Source: a virus
IMG/VR virus record: IMGVR_UViG_3300044675_005321
Span: 1 to 64,000 of that record
Strand: one strand, 5' to 3'
Length of the DNA stretch: 64,000 nucleotides
Shown here: piece by piece, positions 8,427-17,693 of the stretch
How the letters are laid out: each line of letters begins with the position of its first letter
Numbering within the stretch: the stretch's first letter is position 1
Notes under the pieces: model-generated
What the model was told of the DNA's origin: nothing
The model's database searches: none
The model's input: only the letters and a program-made list of their open reading frames with translations
Made by a program: the position numbers and the translations under genes

Positions 8427-10373
8427 ATGCCCAGTTCTTTAAATCTAAATGGATTAAGAATCTACAAACCAGGCGTATATGCGACAATTGACGCAAGCGC
8501 TTTAGGTGGTCAAAACACAAGTACAGGCAACGTTTGCCTAGTCGGCGCTTTTCCTAGTTTTGAGGCTGACAATCCGCTAACCTTTACAAGCGCCGGAGCG
8601 CTAAGGGATTATGACAGCACAGACAAAGAACTAGCGCTACTAGGCAAACTAGCCTTTGCCCCTAGCGTAGATGATCGTGTACCCGCCGGCGTCAATTCGC
8701 TTACTATTTTGAATGTGCAAACTTGCGCACAAGCTAAATACAATTTAGTAAATGACAACGCGGACACAGTGGCAACCTTTGAAGCTTCCGTATGGGGGGC
8801 AAAGAGTAGCAATAGTTATTTAACTTGTTCTTTTAATGGGGCGTTCGATGTGACTTTAAATCGTAATGGACTTGCAGAAGAGTATTTAAATGTGACAAGT
8901 GGCGATGTTTGTTCTTTTGAGTACACAGGTACAGCCCTAACAACCGCAAGCCTTGATCTTAGCGATACAAGTAATCTAGTAATTACTTGGACTAAGACCG
9001 TTGATCTTAATTCAAATAATGCTAGCGCGCCTATAAATGTTACCGATATGAAAACAGTATCGGGCTTAGGTTTTCAATTGGATGAAGCGCCAACAGGGAA
9101 TGTAGTAATTGTAATTAGTGGTTATAATGTAGATGGTGTAGAGTCTACACAAACGATTACGCTTAGCAATACTACTAAGGTAACAAGTAATCTGTTTTCT
9201 CAAATTTACGGGTTAACCATTACAAATACAGCTAAGGCCGGCCTTGTTCTCACAATTGACGGCGTCGCGTTCGATCTTGATCTATCAACCTTTGAAACAG
9301 TGAGCGACGTTGTAGACTTTGTAAATCAAGCGAGCAATGATTATCATTTCACAGCAAACTACTTAGCATCTAAATCATACAATTCGACCACGTTAGATGG
9401 TTTCAGAAATGTACAAAATATCAAGGGCGTAGAAGTAGCCGTAACAGCGAATCTACAAGATTTAATTACTACCTTGCGTGCGTCTAAAGTAGCATCTTTG
9501 ATTCGTGTTGGAACTATTGCTTGTGATGATTTTACAAATATTACAGGTACTTTCTTGGCCGGTGGTACTCAATCAAGCGTAGTTCTTAGTGATTGGACTG
9601 ATGCGCTTGCGCTCATCGAAACAAGCGATATTCAAATTGTTGTCCCTTTCTCAAGTGATGTTGATGTCCATAAAGAAATTTTGAAACATTGTACTAAAGC
9701 GGCGCTTTCAGGTAGTGAAAGAAATGGTTGGGTTGGTGCCAGTGCTAATCAATCAATTACTGACTTAAAGAACAATTGGGTTAAAGCGCTCAATAATAGA
9801 AACATTGCTTTAGTTGGTCAAAGTGTAAAAGTGACTAACCCTCAAGGCATCATTCAAACACTTGAACCTAAATATTTTGCGTTGATCTGTGCAGCTATGC
9901 AAGCCGGTACGCCTGTTGCTACGCCTCTCACTAGAAAGCGCCCCGACGTGGTCGATGTTCTCGGCGCTTGGATTGCTAATAGAGATGTAACAGACGCAAT
10001 CAAGGCCGGTATTTGCGCGTTAACTTCTGATAATTTAGGGTGGCGCATTGAACGATCTGTGACTACATGGATCAAAGATGACAATCCTGTTTATTCAGAA
10101 GTTTCAGCGAATGAAAGTATCAATACTAGCGTTAGAGACCTTAGAAACGCGCTTGATTTGTATATTGGCGATCGTAATTTAAATATCACCAGTTCAAGAA
10201 TCCAAGGTATCGTTTCGGCCCGTCTCGATCAACAAGTAACAGATGGTATTATTAAAGCATATAAAAACATAGTCTTAGAGAACTTAGGCGATACGCTCAA
10301 AGTAAATTATACCGTAGCAGCTGTTGAACCTTTGAACTTTATTTCTATCACCGCCAGCGTTAGCAGATTTTAA
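8427..10373 (+). CDS. Contractile tail sheath protein
   Basis: A 648-residue sheath protein forming the contractile outer cylinder; it defines the phage as a myovirus. Conserved parts are the N-terminal YKPGVYATIDAS, the PLTRKRPDVVDVLGAWIANRDVT region near 505-530, and the C-terminal VNYTVAAVEPLNFISITASV, where neighbouring subunits exchange strands. Residues about 140-340 form a Thr/Ser/Val-rich inserted domain, probably facing outward. AAGGAG lies 9 bases before the start. The tube gene follows after 13 bases. Confidence 0.93.
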   Translation: MPSSLNLNGLRIYKPGVYATIDASALGGQNTSTGNVCLVGAFPSFEADNPLTFTSAGALRDYDSTDKELALLGKLAFAPSVDDRVPAGVNSLTILNVQTCAQAKYNLVNDNADTVATFEASVWGAKSSNSYLTCSFNGAFDVTLNRNGLAEEYLNVTSGDVCSFEYTGTALTTASLDLSDTSNLVITWTKTVDLNSNNASAPINVTDMKTVSGLGFQLDEAPTGNVVIVISGYNVDGVESTQTITLSNTTKVTSNLFSQIYGLTITNTAKAGLVLTIDGVAFDLDLSTFETVSDVVDFVNQASNDYHFTANYLASKSYNSTTLDGFRNVQNIKGVEVAVTANLQDLITTLRASKVASLIRVGTIACDDFTNITGTFLAGGTQSSVVLSDWTDALALIETSDIQIVVPFSSDVDVHKEILKHCTKAALSGSERNGWVGASANQSITDLKNNWVKALNNRNIALVGQSVKVTNPQGIIQTLEPKYFALICAAMQAGTPVATPLTRKRPDVVDVLGAWIANRDVTDAIKAGICALTSDNLGWRIERSVTTWIKDDNPVYSEVSANESINTSVRDLRNALDLYIGDRNLNITSSRIQGIVSARLDQQVTDGIIKAYKNIVLENLGDTLKVNYTVAAVEPLNFISITASVSRF

Positions 10374-10386
10374 AGGAGCTTAGAAA

Positions 10387-10824
10387 ATGGAAAAAGTTTT
10401 TAGTGGTGCAAGAGCAAAGCTCTATTTTAACACAGCAACCGGCCAAGTTGAAGCGGGGTTCGCTACCGGTATTAGCGTAAACGAAAATCACACTTTACAG
10501 CGTGTAAATGTGCTAGGCAATCTCGATTCTGAAGAAATCATTGCGACTTCTAGAACTGTTGATGTTCGTTGCGACTTAGTACGAATTAGCGGTCGTTCTC
10601 TTAGAACTTTAGGCATTTGGCCAAAGGGGCAAACTGTTGACGTTCTAAACTTCCCTGAACTCACTATCGTTGTTTATGATGGAGTAGAAAATAAGATCGT
10701 TGCACAGATTGAAGGCGCTAGATGTGAGACTAGATCATTTCAAGTACAAGCGGGCGCGATTGTGTCTGAAAATGCTAGTTTCCAAGCAAAACGCTTAAAA
10801 GATGAAGCTGATTTAGTCTTGTAG
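10387..10824 (+). CDS. Tail tube protein
   Basis: 145 residues, directly after the sheath gene with a strong AAAGGAG site. It is strand-rich throughout with one short helix, the compact tube fold. Its length matches small myovirus tube proteins. Features such as GARAKLYFNTATGQVEAGFA near the start and the ENASFQAKRLKDE end fit a protein that polymerises inside the sheath. The assignment is mainly by order and size. Confidence 0.82.
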   Translation: MEKVFSGARAKLYFNTATGQVEAGFATGISVNENHTLQRVNVLGNLDSEEIIATSRTVDVRCDLVRISGRSLRTLGIWPKGQTVDVLNFPELTIVVYDGVENKIVAQIEGARCETRSFQVQAGAIVSENASFQAKRLKDEADLVL

Positions 10825-10832
10825 GATTGATC

Positions 10833-11051
10833 ATGGATGAACAAACCCAAAAGACAATCGGCGCCCCTGTAGATGATATCTCACAGATCAAAGATTTGAT
10901 GAGTATGACTCAAAACAATGCCCCTTTGGCCCTTGCCATCTTTGCCGTATTAATGCTAAATAAGGTTAAAAATAATCAAGTGAAATCTGAACTTGAAACA
11001 AAGATCAATGATCTTGATGCACGAATTAAGAAGATTGAAAACAAAGATTAA
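10833..11051 (+). CDS. Small protein with hydrophobic segment and coiled coil
   Basis: 72 residues from an ATG at 10833 (a TTG two codons upstream is also open). A hydrophobic stretch APLALAIFAVLMLNKV at about residues 32-47 could be a membrane segment; it is followed by a Lys/Glu coiled coil (ELETKINDLDARIKKIENK). It lies at the end of the sheath-tube operon and overlaps the convergent gene by four bases. The function is unknown; a tail-associated or holin-like role is possible but unsupported. Confidence 0.6.
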   Translation: MDEQTQKTIGAPVDDISQIKDLMSMTQNNAPLALAIFAVLMLNKVKNNQVKSELETKINDLDARIKKIENKD

Positions 11052-11383
11052 ATATACTTAATTTCTCTTTCTAAGCGGTCAATGATATCTTGCTTAGATT
11101 TCAAGTATTCGTTAATTGCGTTTGTATATGCGCCCAGTACTCGATAAACTTTTAATTCAATTTCAGATGATCCGAATGCGCTAAATGTGCCACACTTATT
11201 ATATTCTTTCATGCCAGCGGTTTCTAAGAAGTATAAGTATTCATCTGAACTTACGACGTAATTGATTGTCATCTGTGAAATTTGGCCTTTTTCTCTTACG
11301 ATCAATTGTAAACGATCATCATTATATTCGACGTCATAGCCTTCACTTAGTAAAAGGCATTTTGCAAAACTTAGGGAATCCAT
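11048..11383 (-). CDS. Unknown protein under early promoter
   Basis: 111 residues on the minus strand inside the plus-strand tail module. Nothing recognisable; it is mixed alpha/beta with a C-terminal helix of alternating charge (KSKQDIIDRLEREIK). The start follows GAGG at 7 nt spacing. Upstream lies a near-perfect TTGACA, 17 nt, TATGAT promoter of the phage's recurring class, so it is probably expressed early and apart from the late tail genes around it. Confidence 0.7.
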   Translation of the reverse strand: MDSLSFAKCLLLSEGYDVEYNDDRLQLIVREKGQISQMTINYVVSSDEYLYFLETAGMKEYNKCGTFSAFGSSEIELKVYRVLGAYTNAINEYLKSKQDIIDRLEREIKYI

Positions 11384-11423
11384 AAAGAACCTCGTTTTAG
11401 TGGTTTGTGGTTAAGGTGCTTTC

Positions 11424-11464
11424 ATCATAAATCAAGGTTTTTAATGTGTCAATAAATTTTACAA
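11424..11464 (-). promoter_or_regulatory. Early promoter with 19-bp dyad operator
   Basis: On the minus strand, TTGACA (11452-11447) is followed by a 17-nt spacer and TATGAT (11429-11424). The -35 box lies at the end of a dyad TTGTAAAATTTATTGACA. The leader CACCTTAACCA lies just downstream of the -10 box. The same layout recurs at 28551, 29298, 51306, 52287 and 63654. It is a sigma-70 type promoter, and the dyad is a likely repressor or activator site. Confidence 0.8.
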
Positions 11465-11535
11465 GTATTTATATTTTTATTTTTCAATTGAATTGCATAG
11501 TATCAAGGCAAATATGACATAGGAGAAAGAAAAAA

Positions 11536-11964
11536 ATGGATTTAAGAAACTTAGTCCCTGAAGAAGAAGCGGTTAAACCTTTGGTAAAAAGAGAATTGCC
11601 CTTGATCATTACATATCATGATCCAGAAGGTGAAAAACATCAAGATACAGTGATTTCAAGAGTGCCAGACGGTGATGGTAAACTGTTAATCGATAGAAAA
11701 ATGGCCTTGCTCGCCGGCGGTGCATGGGAAAATTTAAGCCCTATTTCTAAACTACGAATAGAGGCGATTGCTGTTTTAAGCGTACAACTTGTTAACCCCC
11801 CCGAATGGTTGAATAAATGGGCTGTGATTGATGATGAATTGTTATTTGATTTAAGGGAGCAACTTGGCAAGCATGCCAGCTTATACTTTCGCCCAAATCT
11901 TGGACAGAGTCAGAATGATTCGGAGGTCTCAAGAGTGGCGATTTATTCAAAAGAACTTACCTAA
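11536..11964 (+). CDS. Tail assembly chaperone, first frame
   Basis: 142 residues between the tube and tape measure genes, the invariable site of tail assembly chaperones. N-terminal strands carry ELPLIITYHDPEG; a helical middle follows (SPISKLRIEAIAVLSVQLVNPPEWLNK). The last 90 bases overlap the next gene in a different frame, the arrangement seen when a ribosomal frameshift makes an extended product. The start has AGGAG 12 bases upstream. Chaperone function is inferred from position and architecture. Confidence 0.7.
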   Translation: MDLRNLVPEEEAVKPLVKRELPLIITYHDPEGEKHQDTVISRVPDGDGKLLIDRKMALLAGGAWENLSPISKLRIEAIAVLSVQLVNPPEWLNKWAVIDDELLFDLREQLGKHASLYFRPNLGQSQNDSEVSRVAIYSKELT

Positions 11965-12172
11965 ATCATACCCGAATTCACAGTTTAACGCGCTTTATTC
12001 CTCGTTATCTGAAAATGATCACTTTGAAGCATGGCTTTTATCCCTATCTGATGAGGATTATGATAAAATACAACCTAGATACAAAGTAAATCAAGACAAA
12101 ACCATCAAGCACGAAAACAAGATCGATGATCAGTGGGAACGTGAATTTTGGCAAAAAGAAAAGGGGGACTAG
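11873..12172 (+). CDS. Tail assembly chaperone, second frame
   Basis: About 99 residues in the +1 frame relative to the preceding gene, overlapping its end by 92 bases and ending one base before the tape measure start. The frame is open only from 11855, after a TAA at 11852. It may be entered by +1 or -2 frameshifting between 11855 and 11964 (a TTTC slip at about 11887 is one possibility), or started at ATG 11873 or TTG 11864 behind GGGAG. It is helical and polar with a KEKGD end. Confidence 0.6.
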   Translation: MPAYTFAQILDRVRMIRRSQEWRFIQKNLPKSYPNSQFNALYSSLSENDHFEAWLLSLSDEDYDKIQPRYKVNQDKTIKHENKIDDQWEREFWQKEKGD

Positions 12173-13819
12173 ATGGCAACGCAAAGAGTAGAAATCGTTG
12201 TAGATCTTAATGATCAAGCCGCTGTGCAGGCCTTGAACAATTTTAAAACACAGTTTCAAGGTGTTGTTTCAAATGTGCAAGACGCCTTAACCGATGCACA
12301 AAAGGCACAAGCCTTTCAAATGCAACAAAGACTCGCGCAGCAACAATATGATATGAACAGAGAGCGTGAGCGTAGAAATGAAGAACGCCATCAGAGGCAA
12401 ATGGCACAAAATCAAGAAAACATACTTAATAGAGAGAATGAGGAACGAAGGCGGGCGGAACAAGCACAAAAAGCACAAGTGCAAATTGAAAAAGAAAAAG
12501 TACAACAACAGCGATTACGTATCATTCAAGGGGCGGGGCGTATGATCACCGCCGGCGTTTCTACCGGTGTAAATATTGCTACAAGTACAGATGCAAGTGG
12601 TGTCATTAGTGCAATGGGCGCAGGGGCGGGGCAAGGCGTCAATGCTTTTGGCGGACTACTTAGTAATTTAGGACTACAAAAAACAGGGGGTATCGTACAA
12701 ACAATCGGAGGCCTAGCCCCTATTGTTGGACAAGGTGTCGCCGCCGCTGTTGGTCAAATGTATTCTAGATTTACAGAGGTTGCACAGTATGAAGTCCCCA
12801 AAATGATTGCTTCATATCGCGCGGGCGCCGGAATGGCAAAGGCCGCCCCAACTTTTGGAAATGCTTTTGGCGGTTATTCAATGATGGAATCTTTGAATAA
12901 TTTAAATGCGTACTCAGCGGCGTTTGGTAGTAAGAATTTTATTAGTGGGGGGCTGAAAAATGTATATACAGATATGCGAAGCGCTGAAATAATGGGGGTT
13001 AGCCCTTTAGCTATTCCACAATTCGCCGCTTTAGGTGGTATGGGTGGCGCACAACAAAATGAAACGTCAATGGCGGGGATTGCTAGAGGCGTTTTACAGT
13101 ATGCAAATAGTAGAAATATGTTAGGTTCACAGGCTGAAAAATTGCTTGGCGCTATCAATTCAGGGATTCAGGGTATGGCGTCTAAAGGACTTGCGGTAGA
13201 TGCTCGATCATTAACTAGTTTTATTTTAGGCGTATCAAATGCCGGCATAAAATCAGTTCAAGGGGCGGGGGCTGTTCGTGCAATTCAAGGGATTGAGGCA
13301 ATAGCGGGACAGGCAAAAGGCGGATACTTGGGCAATTTTCAAGGTCTAGCAATGCAGGCATTACAAGCAGAAGCGGCGGCAACTAGCGACGGTACGCCCC
13401 TTGGTATGGTGACAAAGCTAGAAGAGTTTCAAACTGACCCTAAACAAGCTACACAGATCATTAAAAAGAGGCTTGGTGAAACCGTCTCTAAACTTGCATT
13501 AGGCGGGGCGGGCTTATCACAAGCGCAAGTGTCCGCGCTATTTGGCGCAAAAGATGTGGGGGTTGGTACCACGTTTGATCTCACAGGGCAAATAGGCGAT
13601 CAATTAGATGTGACAAAGAAACTCAATAATCTTGAGAAACAACGTGTAGAACGTACTTTTGATTATGTAAATACGGGAGGCGGGAAGGCACAACTAGACG
13701 CCCTTTTAGACATACAACAGAAGCTAGAAATATTGATTGAAGGGGTGGGAACTAGTCGATTAACACAGACAATTCTTGACGCCGCTAATGTGGTTATCAA
13801 CTTTCTTGGGACTAAATAG
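12173..13819 (+). CDS. Tape measure protein
   Basis: 548 residues, the protein that sets tail length and is packed inside the tube. Residues 1-30 fit the usual VEIVVDLNDQAAVQALNNF start. Residues 45-115 are a Gln/Arg/Glu coiled coil. Residues 120-400 are Gly/Ala-rich with hydrophobic helices, and the C-terminus has a KLNNLEKQRVERTFDYV helix. It is short for a tape measure, which implies a short tail. It begins right after the chaperone pair. Confidence 0.88.
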   Translation: MATQRVEIVVDLNDQAAVQALNNFKTQFQGVVSNVQDALTDAQKAQAFQMQQRLAQQQYDMNRERERRNEERHQRQMAQNQENILNRENEERRRAEQAQKAQVQIEKEKVQQQRLRIIQGAGRMITAGVSTGVNIATSTDASGVISAMGAGAGQGVNAFGGLLSNLGLQKTGGIVQTIGGLAPIVGQGVAAAVGQMYSRFTEVAQYEVPKMIASYRAGAGMAKAAPTFGNAFGGYSMMESLNNLNAYSAAFGSKNFISGGLKNVYTDMRSAEIMGVSPLAIPQFAALGGMGGAQQNETSMAGIARGVLQYANSRNMLGSQAEKLLGAINSGIQGMASKGLAVDARSLTSFILGVSNAGIKSVQGAGAVRAIQGIEAIAGQAKGGYLGNFQGLAMQALQAEAAATSDGTPLGMVTKLEEFQTDPKQATQIIKKRLGETVSKLALGGAGLSQAQVSALFGAKDVGVGTTFDLTGQIGDQLDVTKKLNNLEKQRVERTFDYVNTGGGKAQLDALLDIQQKLEILIEGVGTSRLTQTILDAANVVINFLGTK

Positions 13820-13827
13820 GAGTACTC

Positions 13828-15387
13828 ATGATTAAATTTGAAGTCTTTTTGACTAGAAAAATAAATGAAAATGAACCAGAATCAGGGTTATATGAAATTA
13901 GTGATTATATTCATGATTTACAGATTATGTATGCACTAAAATCACCATATGAACAGGCAACTTTGCGGGCGAAGATACCTTTTAATGAGCTTCCTATCAT
14001 CTTCGGGCGTACTATTCCTATTATGGGGGATCTTTTACAAGACTATGATACGATGCAGGTTGATGGATGGGCAACGATCTATGAAATCGATGATGAACAA
14101 AACACAAGAAAGCTTAGATTTTTTGGTGTAGTATCCTCTATCAGTTCGGGCATAGTAGCAGATCAAAATGGCTTAAAAACGACTATCGATTTGAATATAA
14201 CTTTGAGTTCTTGGATATCTGTTTTACAAACAAATATTAAACTTATTTTATCAGAATATTATAAGGCGCAAGGTTTAGATATTGATAGCGGTGTATCTAG
14301 TGAACTTGCATACTACGCAAAATTAAACAGCATATTACAAAATTTTACAGATCCTAAAGATGCGATCAAGCAATGGTATTCTTTATTTGCTGTGTTTTCC
14401 CCAGACTCAAGAATAACTAATAAATCTTTAAAAGATGTAATCTTTATCACAAGAACCGATGATTTAAAGAAACATGCTATTAAGGGGCGGACACTCACAG
14501 AAATCGTATCTTTTAATTTTGATACACTATTTCCTTCTATAAATAATAATATTCTGAGTTCTTTGACGTCTTCATTTCAAGGTGAAATGGAAAGTGTAAT
14601 TGAATTTTTCCCATCATATGAAGAAGTAAGCAGTAATGAGGGAATTTTTTCAAATGCTACAGAAGGCCCGCCACAAGCACAGGTTCAGCCAGTTCTTATT
14701 TACCGATATAGGCCTATTCCTATTGATTACAAGAATGCACCCGCCGCCACAAATATCATATTAAATAAAGGTACAGTTAAAAGTGGGGAAATACGTACAA
14801 ACGAGCAAGGACAACCACAATTAGAATTTGATAGAGAGGGGGGATCATTAACTTTTAAATCTATTCAACCTAAACTTCTGAAACCGCTCAAAATAGATAC
14901 GATTTCAAGCTTATCCATTACATGGAGCGCTAGTAATCGTTTAAACTTGATCAATGTATCTACAAGGGCGAGCGGGGTAAACAATATTTTAGGGACAACA
15001 ACAGACTTTTTTATTGATCAAGAATCTGTGAAAAAATACGGAGTTTTTGGATATGAGGCAACCTATCCATTTTTTGGCGCAAAACAAGAAAATGATAAGA
15101 TTAGAGAGTTCGCAAAAGAATTGACTACATATGTACGCTTATTATTTGGTAGCGGTGAAATATATGGCATTGCTCAATGTGTCTCATACTATGAACCTAA
15201 TATCAAACATGGCGAATATGTAGTCATTGGGGTTTCGTACCAGCAAGGCAATATGAGCAACCCATCAAATTACTATATAGGGTATTGTACTCAAGTAACC
15301 CATATACATAAAGCGTTATCAGATGGTAGAATACAAAGATCCACAAGTTTCACCTTAGAGCGTTTACAAGTATATCAAGAAGGATAA
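13828..15387 (+). CDS. Baseplate hub protein
   Basis: 519 residues after the tape measure. The N-terminus reads FEVFLTRKI followed by YIHDLQIMYALKSPYEQATLRAKIPF, as in hub proteins of the gpD/gp27 type. The centre contains long helical and strand segments. The C-terminus (GEYVVIGVSYQQ, then YYIGYCTQVTHIHKALSDGRIQR) resembles the end of hub proteins that contact the spike. A good AGGAG precedes the start. It is followed closely by a small baseplate gene, consistent with hub and spike adjacency. Confidence 0.7.
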   Translation: MIKFEVFLTRKINENEPESGLYEISDYIHDLQIMYALKSPYEQATLRAKIPFNELPIIFGRTIPIMGDLLQDYDTMQVDGWATIYEIDDEQNTRKLRFFGVVSSISSGIVADQNGLKTTIDLNITLSSWISVLQTNIKLILSEYYKAQGLDIDSGVSSELAYYAKLNSILQNFTDPKDAIKQWYSLFAVFSPDSRITNKSLKDVIFITRTDDLKKHAIKGRTLTEIVSFNFDTLFPSINNNILSSLTSSFQGEMESVIEFFPSYEEVSSNEGIFSNATEGPPQAQVQPVLIYRYRPIPIDYKNAPAATNIILNKGTVKSGEIRTNEQGQPQLEFDREGGSLTFKSIQPKLLKPLKIDTISSLSITWSASNRLNLINVSTRASGVNNILGTTTDFFIDQESVKKYGVFGYEATYPFFGAKQENDKIREFAKELTTYVRLLFGSGEIYGIAQCVSYYEPNIKHGEYVVIGVSYQQGNMSNPSNYYIGYCTQVTHIHKALSDGRIQRSTSFTLERLQVYQEG

Positions 15388-15392
15388 GTAAT

Positions 15393-16106
15393 ATGTTAAA
15401 CATAAAAAAACCAGGAGTTAGCACCGCAAAAATACAGGGCGTGGCATCAAAGGCAAATAATCAACCAACAATAGGGGCTACAGTTTACAATGGCGCCGCT
15501 TCACTTTATACGCCTATTTTAGGGCTTGGGGGCGGTCAATCTTTCGTATATGCACCGCCAGAAGATCAATCTGATGCGTTTATTGAGTATAATGATAAAA
15601 TTGCAAGAGGATTCTATGTATCTTCAGCGATTCCGAATGTGTCAGACTTGCAGGAGGATACAGGGAAACCAACCGCTAATGAGGCGTACAAAGCATCAAT
15701 TAAAGATGTACTTATTAAGCAGGGTTCTTCAGTCATCGCCGTATCTAAAAACAATGGTATTCTTTTGGACACTTCGAGCAATGATCAAGCAATTAGAATA
15801 CAATTATCACAGACAGGCACACTAAGAATTTCATCAAATGGAATTAGTGATGATTATGTACTGATTGCCAGTGATACAATGACTTATTTGACCGCTGAGA
15901 CACAGAAACAAAATCTTTTACTTAGTAGCTTATCATCTAGCTTGACAACAGCAATTAGCGCCCTCAATCTAGCACCGAATGCGCCCGTAATAGGTAGTGT
16001 ACTAGCGGGGATTCTTACACAGCTTCAAACAATCTTAAATAGTACAAATTTCACAAACCCCCCTTTAAATATGGTATCATCAAAAATAAAGATTCCTAGA
16101 GGATAG
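15393..16106 (+). CDS. Baseplate or spike-associated protein
   Basis: 237 residues between the hub and wedge genes. A strand pattern SVIAVSKNNGILLDTSSNDQ near 115-135 resembles the repeats of spike or gp5-like proteins. The C-terminal third is helical and low in charge, ending with PPLNMVSSKIKIPRG. AGGA precedes the start. A role as central spike or hub accessory is inferred from order. Confidence 0.5.
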   Translation: MLNIKKPGVSTAKIQGVASKANNQPTIGATVYNGAASLYTPILGLGGGQSFVYAPPEDQSDAFIEYNDKIARGFYVSSAIPNVSDLQEDTGKPTANEAYKASIKDVLIKQGSSVIAVSKNNGILLDTSSNDQAIRIQLSQTGTLRISSNGISDDYVLIASDTMTYLTAETQKQNLLLSSLSSSLTTAISALNLAPNAPVIGSVLAGILTQLQTILNSTNFTNPPLNMVSSKIKIPRG

Positions 16107-16114
16107 GGGGACAA

Positions 16115-17692
16115 ATGCCAAGTTCGATGCCTAAGGGCGTATCTGTGCCCAAAACAGGGCGATTAGGAACATTGTTTAAAGTTCCGATTGATTACATTCT
16201 AGAGACGAGCAAGGGTGATATGATCACGCTTCCTAATAAGCCTACAATGTACATGCAATCCCGCCCAAGCGCTTCACTTATTACATATACTCTTAATTCC
16301 TATGTTAAAGAGAATACGGCTTATAGAAATACACACATAGAATTACGGGGGTCAAGCGGGTATGTGGAACGTACCGGCTACAATAGACAAGGAGACGTAA
16401 TTTTTCAAAATGGCTTGGTTATTTTAGAGGAATTCGATCATTGGCTGAATGAATGGCAAAAGACAGCAAGCAACAAAGATTATCTAGTCTTTAGAAGTCT
16501 TATTGAAGGGTTCGCATATAAAGTGAGCGTAGATAAATTTGAGTGGTCAAGAGACGCGGACACATCTAAATTCTCTTATCAGTGGAGTTTATCACTTCAT
16601 GCGTATGACAACGCCCCCGAAAGCAAGTTAAAACCTATCTTCTCACCGCTTACGGAAGCTGTAAAAGCATTGACAGATCAGATCGATTTAGCAAGCGCCA
16701 GTATTGCAATTCTTGATAATGCTGTACAAAACACAAATAAAGAAGTTTCACAAATTATCAGAGGGCCTATTCAAGCTGTCAATCGTGTAGCATTAGCAAT
16801 CAAACAAATTGCAAATAGTTTAGATGGGATTTTGTTTCAGTTGCCCGCATCTGTGATGTCCGACGCTGTCAATGTTTTTGGCAATCTTACCGCCGCTTTA
16901 CGTACTGTTAAGGGTACCGCGCGGGGGTTGCTAGGTATTGATGAGACATTCAACCCCTATGAAGAACAAGTTGATGATCTACTGAGTGAAACACAACAAG
17001 CGCAAAATGCAGTAATTGAACTAGCCGGCATAACCAATCAATTAATTAGCGCCAGTACTAACAAAGATGCACAAGTAGAACTTGCAATCAATCAAAATCT
17101 AGTATCTTTGTTGTACACAGTGAGGGCGGGCGAAAGCATTAGAACCATTGCACAAAGACAATTGAACAATGAAGGCGCTTTAGGCGTAATTTTAACACTT
17201 AATAATATGCTTGATCAATATACGTACGCAAATGGCCGCCCTTTGTTGCCAGGTGATGATATATTGATTCCTGTTCTTGAAGGTGGCAACGCAAACGAGT
17301 TTAAATTTAAACAAGATGATTATTTTTATACAGACTTGCTACTTAACAAAGATGGAGATCTTGAAATCAATAACAATGATTTCAAGCTTATTAGCAAAGA
17401 AGAAAATTTAGTTCAAGCAATCAAGAATCGCGTTCTCACAGAGAAAGGGAGCGCAAGAACTATGCTTGATTATGGATTGCCTGTTCTCATTGGTGGATCT
17501 GTGAATAATCGAACAAGCGCCTTTCTTTCTATGCATATCAAAGAACAATTAAATAGAGACCCCCGAATAGTTGGCGTAACACAAATTGAAATACTTGTTC
17601 AAGGTGATCAAATTGCATTGTCATGTAGTGTTGCCAGTGTTCAAGGCGTCTCAATTCCTCTAATCGTACCTATTAAAAGAGAGATCAACTAA
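16115..17692 (+). CDS. Baseplate protein with LysM-like and gp25/GpW-like domains
   Basis: 525 residues that appear to join functions usually split over separate genes. Residues 1-190 resemble phage circulation or N-terminal baseplate proteins. Residues about 195-320 are helical. Residues about 332-383 form a LysM-like module (YTVRAGESIRTIAQRQL ... LLPGDDILIP). Residues about 400-525 match the gp25/GpW wedge domain: DLEINNNDFKLISKEENLVQ, an N-R-L-T-E-K-G-S segment, and the DPRIVGV region. gp25-like proteins link sheath and baseplate. The start has a GGGG-rich site. Confidence 0.75.
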   Translation: MPSSMPKGVSVPKTGRLGTLFKVPIDYILETSKGDMITLPNKPTMYMQSRPSASLITYTLNSYVKENTAYRNTHIELRGSSGYVERTGYNRQGDVIFQNGLVILEEFDHWLNEWQKTASNKDYLVFRSLIEGFAYKVSVDKFEWSRDADTSKFSYQWSLSLHAYDNAPESKLKPIFSPLTEAVKALTDQIDLASASIAILDNAVQNTNKEVSQIIRGPIQAVNRVALAIKQIANSLDGILFQLPASVMSDAVNVFGNLTAALRTVKGTARGLLGIDETFNPYEEQVDDLLSETQQAQNAVIELAGITNQLISASTNKDAQVELAINQNLVSLLYTVRAGESIRTIAQRQLNNEGALGVILTLNNMLDQYTYANGRPLLPGDDILIPVLEGGNANEFKFKQDDYFYTDLLLNKDGDLEINNNDFKLISKEENLVQAIKNRVLTEKGSARTMLDYGLPVLIGGSVNNRTSAFLSMHIKEQLNRDPRIVGVTQIEILVQGDQIALSCSVASVQGVSIPLIVPIKREIN

Positions 17693-17693
17693 A

